64,000 bases of DNA from Tanytarsus gracilentus (Eukaryota; Arthropoda; Insecta; Diptera; Chironomidae): assembly GCA_038502055.1 (NCBI GenBank), contig JAXRKN010000043.1, forward strand, positions 2,790,001-2,854,000. The letters are read 5' to 3'. How positions within the stretch are numbered: the stretch's first letter is position 1; each line of letters opens with the position of its first letter. The position numbers and the translations under genes were made by a program. Below the pieces are notes generated by a model. It was not told the DNA's origin and made no database searches. It saw only the letters and a program-made list of their open reading frames with translations. Positions 62,862-64,000 of this stretch are shown here, piece after piece.

Positions 62862-64000
62862 TCATTTTCTCCTCAATGAATCCACATTAAAATTTTTGAT
62901 TGCGTCGAGTAGTTGGTTACGCGGATCGATAAGCATCTCGCCAGCGGGTGCCGATTTACGGAATGTCATTGTTGATGGCTGTTGAGGAGGCGGTGGAGGT
63001 GGAACGCCTTGTGAGGTTTGTCTTAATGTGACCATTTTTACGCTCTCTTCCATCGACACGTCAATGACTTTGCCAAAAATGCTGTCAGTTCTTTTATCGT
63101 TCGTTAAAATCTTCTCAAGATCGCCCGTTCGTCGGAGGGAATTTGAAAAGTGCTGTGCATCATCGGTCGCCGGCGACACCGCCGTCGAGAATTTCATTTT
63201 ACGATTTATATCTCCGGCAGATGTTGATCGCAAGAAAGCAGGCTTACTCGGAATAATTGGTGCTTCCGCTTTTTTCTGCTCATTTACATCTGTAAGCTTA
63301 TTAGCGATCGGTAACGATTTCACCACGGTGCTAGCTTGTTGCTCATTTATATTATCCAATTTGAAGCCGCGTACGACTGGTGTGAACTTTTTATGATTAG
63401 TGGTCAATCTGTTATACGAGACGAATTGTGTTGTTGATGAATTTTGATAATTAGCCGAGTTGATGGGTTTTGGAGGGGCTGCAGCAACAACAACATTGGA
63501 ACTCGTGCTATAATCCATGCTCGCAGGTCGCGGCTTTATATTGATTATCGACGTGTTACTCTGAGAAATTAAAGAATATAAAAAAATGAGAAATTACAAA
63601 CTTGATATAGTGGCTCAATAAAGAGTTGCATATTGAGCGTAAATTATTCAGATTCCACGGTAAATTATAATGCAATAAATTCAGTAATTTTACATCGGAG
63701 AAAAGTGAATGGCGATTAAAAGTATTTAGCTCAAATGTTCAAACATGACTATTATGTGGATTTAAAATTGTTAATTGAGATTTTCTAAATTGAGCGTGCC
63801 AGAAAAACTTACCACATCCTTCTTATACTCGACGCCCAGCACTTTCGGGGGTTTTGGCTTTTCACTATTCACCGTCACCTGTGCCGATGCTTTTGATGAG
63901 AAAATTTCAGCTCTCTTCAATACCGATTGCTCAACTTTTTCGGGATTCTTAAAATCTCGCGGCAACGTGGTGGTCGATGAATTTTGTCCACCAAAAATGT
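62862..64000 (-). CDS. WH2-domain actin-binding protein, 3' end only
   Basis: Two exons are present: one entering from the right edge (64000-63813) and the last coding exon (63560-62862), together about 295 residues. The gene continues beyond the window, so this is a partial C-terminus. Near the edge is TLPRDFKNPEKVEQSVLKRA. The middle is disordered with KPxPP and Ser/Thr-rich stretches. A polyproline run (GVPPPPPPQQP), a likely profilin, SH3 or EVH1 site, is followed 25 residues later by a C-terminal WH2-like motif (RNQLLDAIKNFNVDSLRRK). This is an amphipathic helix followed by the LxxR/K-type basic strand. That arrangement binds monomeric actin in cordon-bleu, WIP and similar proteins. I cannot choose among these families from the fragment. 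Confidence 0.8.

Noticed and set aside
1..64000. A multi-gene novel system such as a defence cluster or biosynthetic cluster
   Set aside because: The genes are unrelated conserved insect loci with independent promoters. I saw no shared function, toxin-type gene, viral insertion or repeated gene family.

Overview
This window looks like nuclear DNA of a dipteran insect, most likely a nematoceran midge or gnat (the exact taxon is inference). It is very AT-rich, introns are short (often 55-120 bp) with GT-AG borders, and the proteins are insect-type (insect UDP-glycosyltransferase, SNMP-type CD36 receptor, a class XXI/Myo95E-like myosin). I assembled gene models by joining exons by hand. In every complete model the exon lengths sum to a multiple of three and the phases agree. 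The transcripts themselves are inferred.

Layout. 1-35 kb is gene-poor: a UDP-glycosyltransferase (2.0-6.6 kb, minus), an orphan ORF1-type retroelement protein (7.4-8.2 kb, plus), an 8.6 kb desert with two copies of a hAT-like MITE, an SNMP/CD36 receptor (16.9-20.6 kb, minus), a small secreted His/Pro-rich protein (22.6-23.5 kb, plus), a 5 kb desert, and a 1,442-residue low-complexity protein I do not recognise (28.6-34.2 kb, minus). 35-64 kb is dense with housekeeping genes: CCT6 chaperonin subunit (plus), phosphatidylinositol synthase (minus), Golgi SNARE GOSR1/Gos28 (minus), UBL3 (plus), PDAP1 (minus), FEM1 (plus), SHOC2/Sur-8 (minus), a Myo95E-like myosin (minus), NAF1 (plus), and the 3' end of a WH2-domain protein (minus, running off the right edge).

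The genes do not form one pathway. Several pairs are divergent and probably share promoter regions (unknown gene/CCT6, GOSR1/UBL3, PDAP1/FEM1, myosin/NAF1). Others converge with short 3' ends (CCT6/PIS, FEM1/SHOC2, NAF1/WH2 gene). Very small exons recur (8, 10, 12, 14, 18, 19 and 24 coding nucleotides), as do short introns of length 3n without a stop (UBL3, myosin) that make open frames look longer than the real proteins.

I found no CRISPR, rRNA or tRNA, and no clearly novel multi-gene system. The points most worth following are the ORF1-only retroelement, the two short inverted-repeat families, the roughly 200-residue insertion in the myosin motor, the 3n introns and microexons, and the altered UGT signature.
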